A stretch of DNA of 7,499 bases from contig VSOD01000209.1 of assembly GCA_009774655.1 (NCBI GenBank), positions 1 through 7,499 of the forward strand. Reading direction: 5' to 3'. Made by a program: the position numbers and the translations under genes. Numbering within the stretch: position 1 is the stretch's first letter; every line of letters begins with the position of its first letter. This document shows, in pieces, positions 7,477 through 7,499 of this stretch. Under the pieces are notes generated by a model. The model saw only the letters and a program-made list of their open reading frames with translations, had not been told where the DNA came from and searched no databases. This DNA comes from Lachnospiraceae bacterium. GTDB taxonomy: Bacteria > Bacillota_A > Clostridia > Lachnospirales > Lachnospiraceae.

Positions 7477-7495
7477 TAACAGTACCGTAACAGTA
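7477..7495. repeat. Short direct repeat TAACAGTA x2, 11-bp period
   Basis: TAACAGTA occurs at 7477-7484 and again at 7488-7495, separated by CCG, just upstream of the promoter. A spacing of one helical turn would suit a dimeric regulator. The repeat is short and at the window edge, so chance is quite possible. Confidence 0.35.
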
Positions 7496-7499
7496 ATAC

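Overview
The window is a conserved housekeeping locus from a Gram-positive (Bacillota) bacterium, most likely a Lachnospiraceae-type Clostridia of medium GC content. The lineage call rests on remembered family features: an RpoB that starts MEKNRIR and ends in a long acidic tail, an RpoC that starts with an ETYQPMTFDAIKIGLASPEKI-like segment, strong AGGAGG ribosome binding sites, and an L10 leader of the terminator type. All genes lie on the minus strand, so transcription runs from high to low coordinates.

Layout in the direction of transcription: (1) a 196-aa hypothetical protein (7387-6797) with its own promoter and a 16-bp palindrome in its 5' leader; (2) an rplJ promoter whose -10 box contains the stop codon of that gene; (3) an L10-type leader RNA with an intrinsic terminator (about 6789-6613); (4) rplJ (ribosomal protein L10) and rplL (L7/L12), each with an ideal Shine-Dalgarno (SD) sequence; (5) an intergenic region of about 250 bp with a long hairpin/terminator followed by a strong rpoB promoter; (6) rpoB (RNA polymerase beta); (7) a gap of about 90 bp with a 9-bp inverted repeat; (8) the first 465 codons of rpoC (beta'), cut by the window edge just after the catalytic NADFDGD motif.

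L10 and L7/L12 form the ribosomal stalk, which recruits translation GTPases. Beta and beta' form the RNA polymerase catalytic core. Stalk genes appear to be controlled by feedback attenuation at the L10 leader. Polymerase genes appear to be partly uncoupled from them by the rplL-rpoB hairpin and a separate promoter.

I found no defence system, mobile element, CRISPR array, tRNA or rRNA, and nothing that amounts to a new multi-gene system. The most interesting points are the mutually exclusive RNA pairing in the L10 leader (8 contiguous base pairs between its ligand-binding arm and the terminator), the stop codon/-10 overlap, the unrecognised gene just upstream, and an unusual His directly after the catalytic DFDGD aspartates of RpoC.
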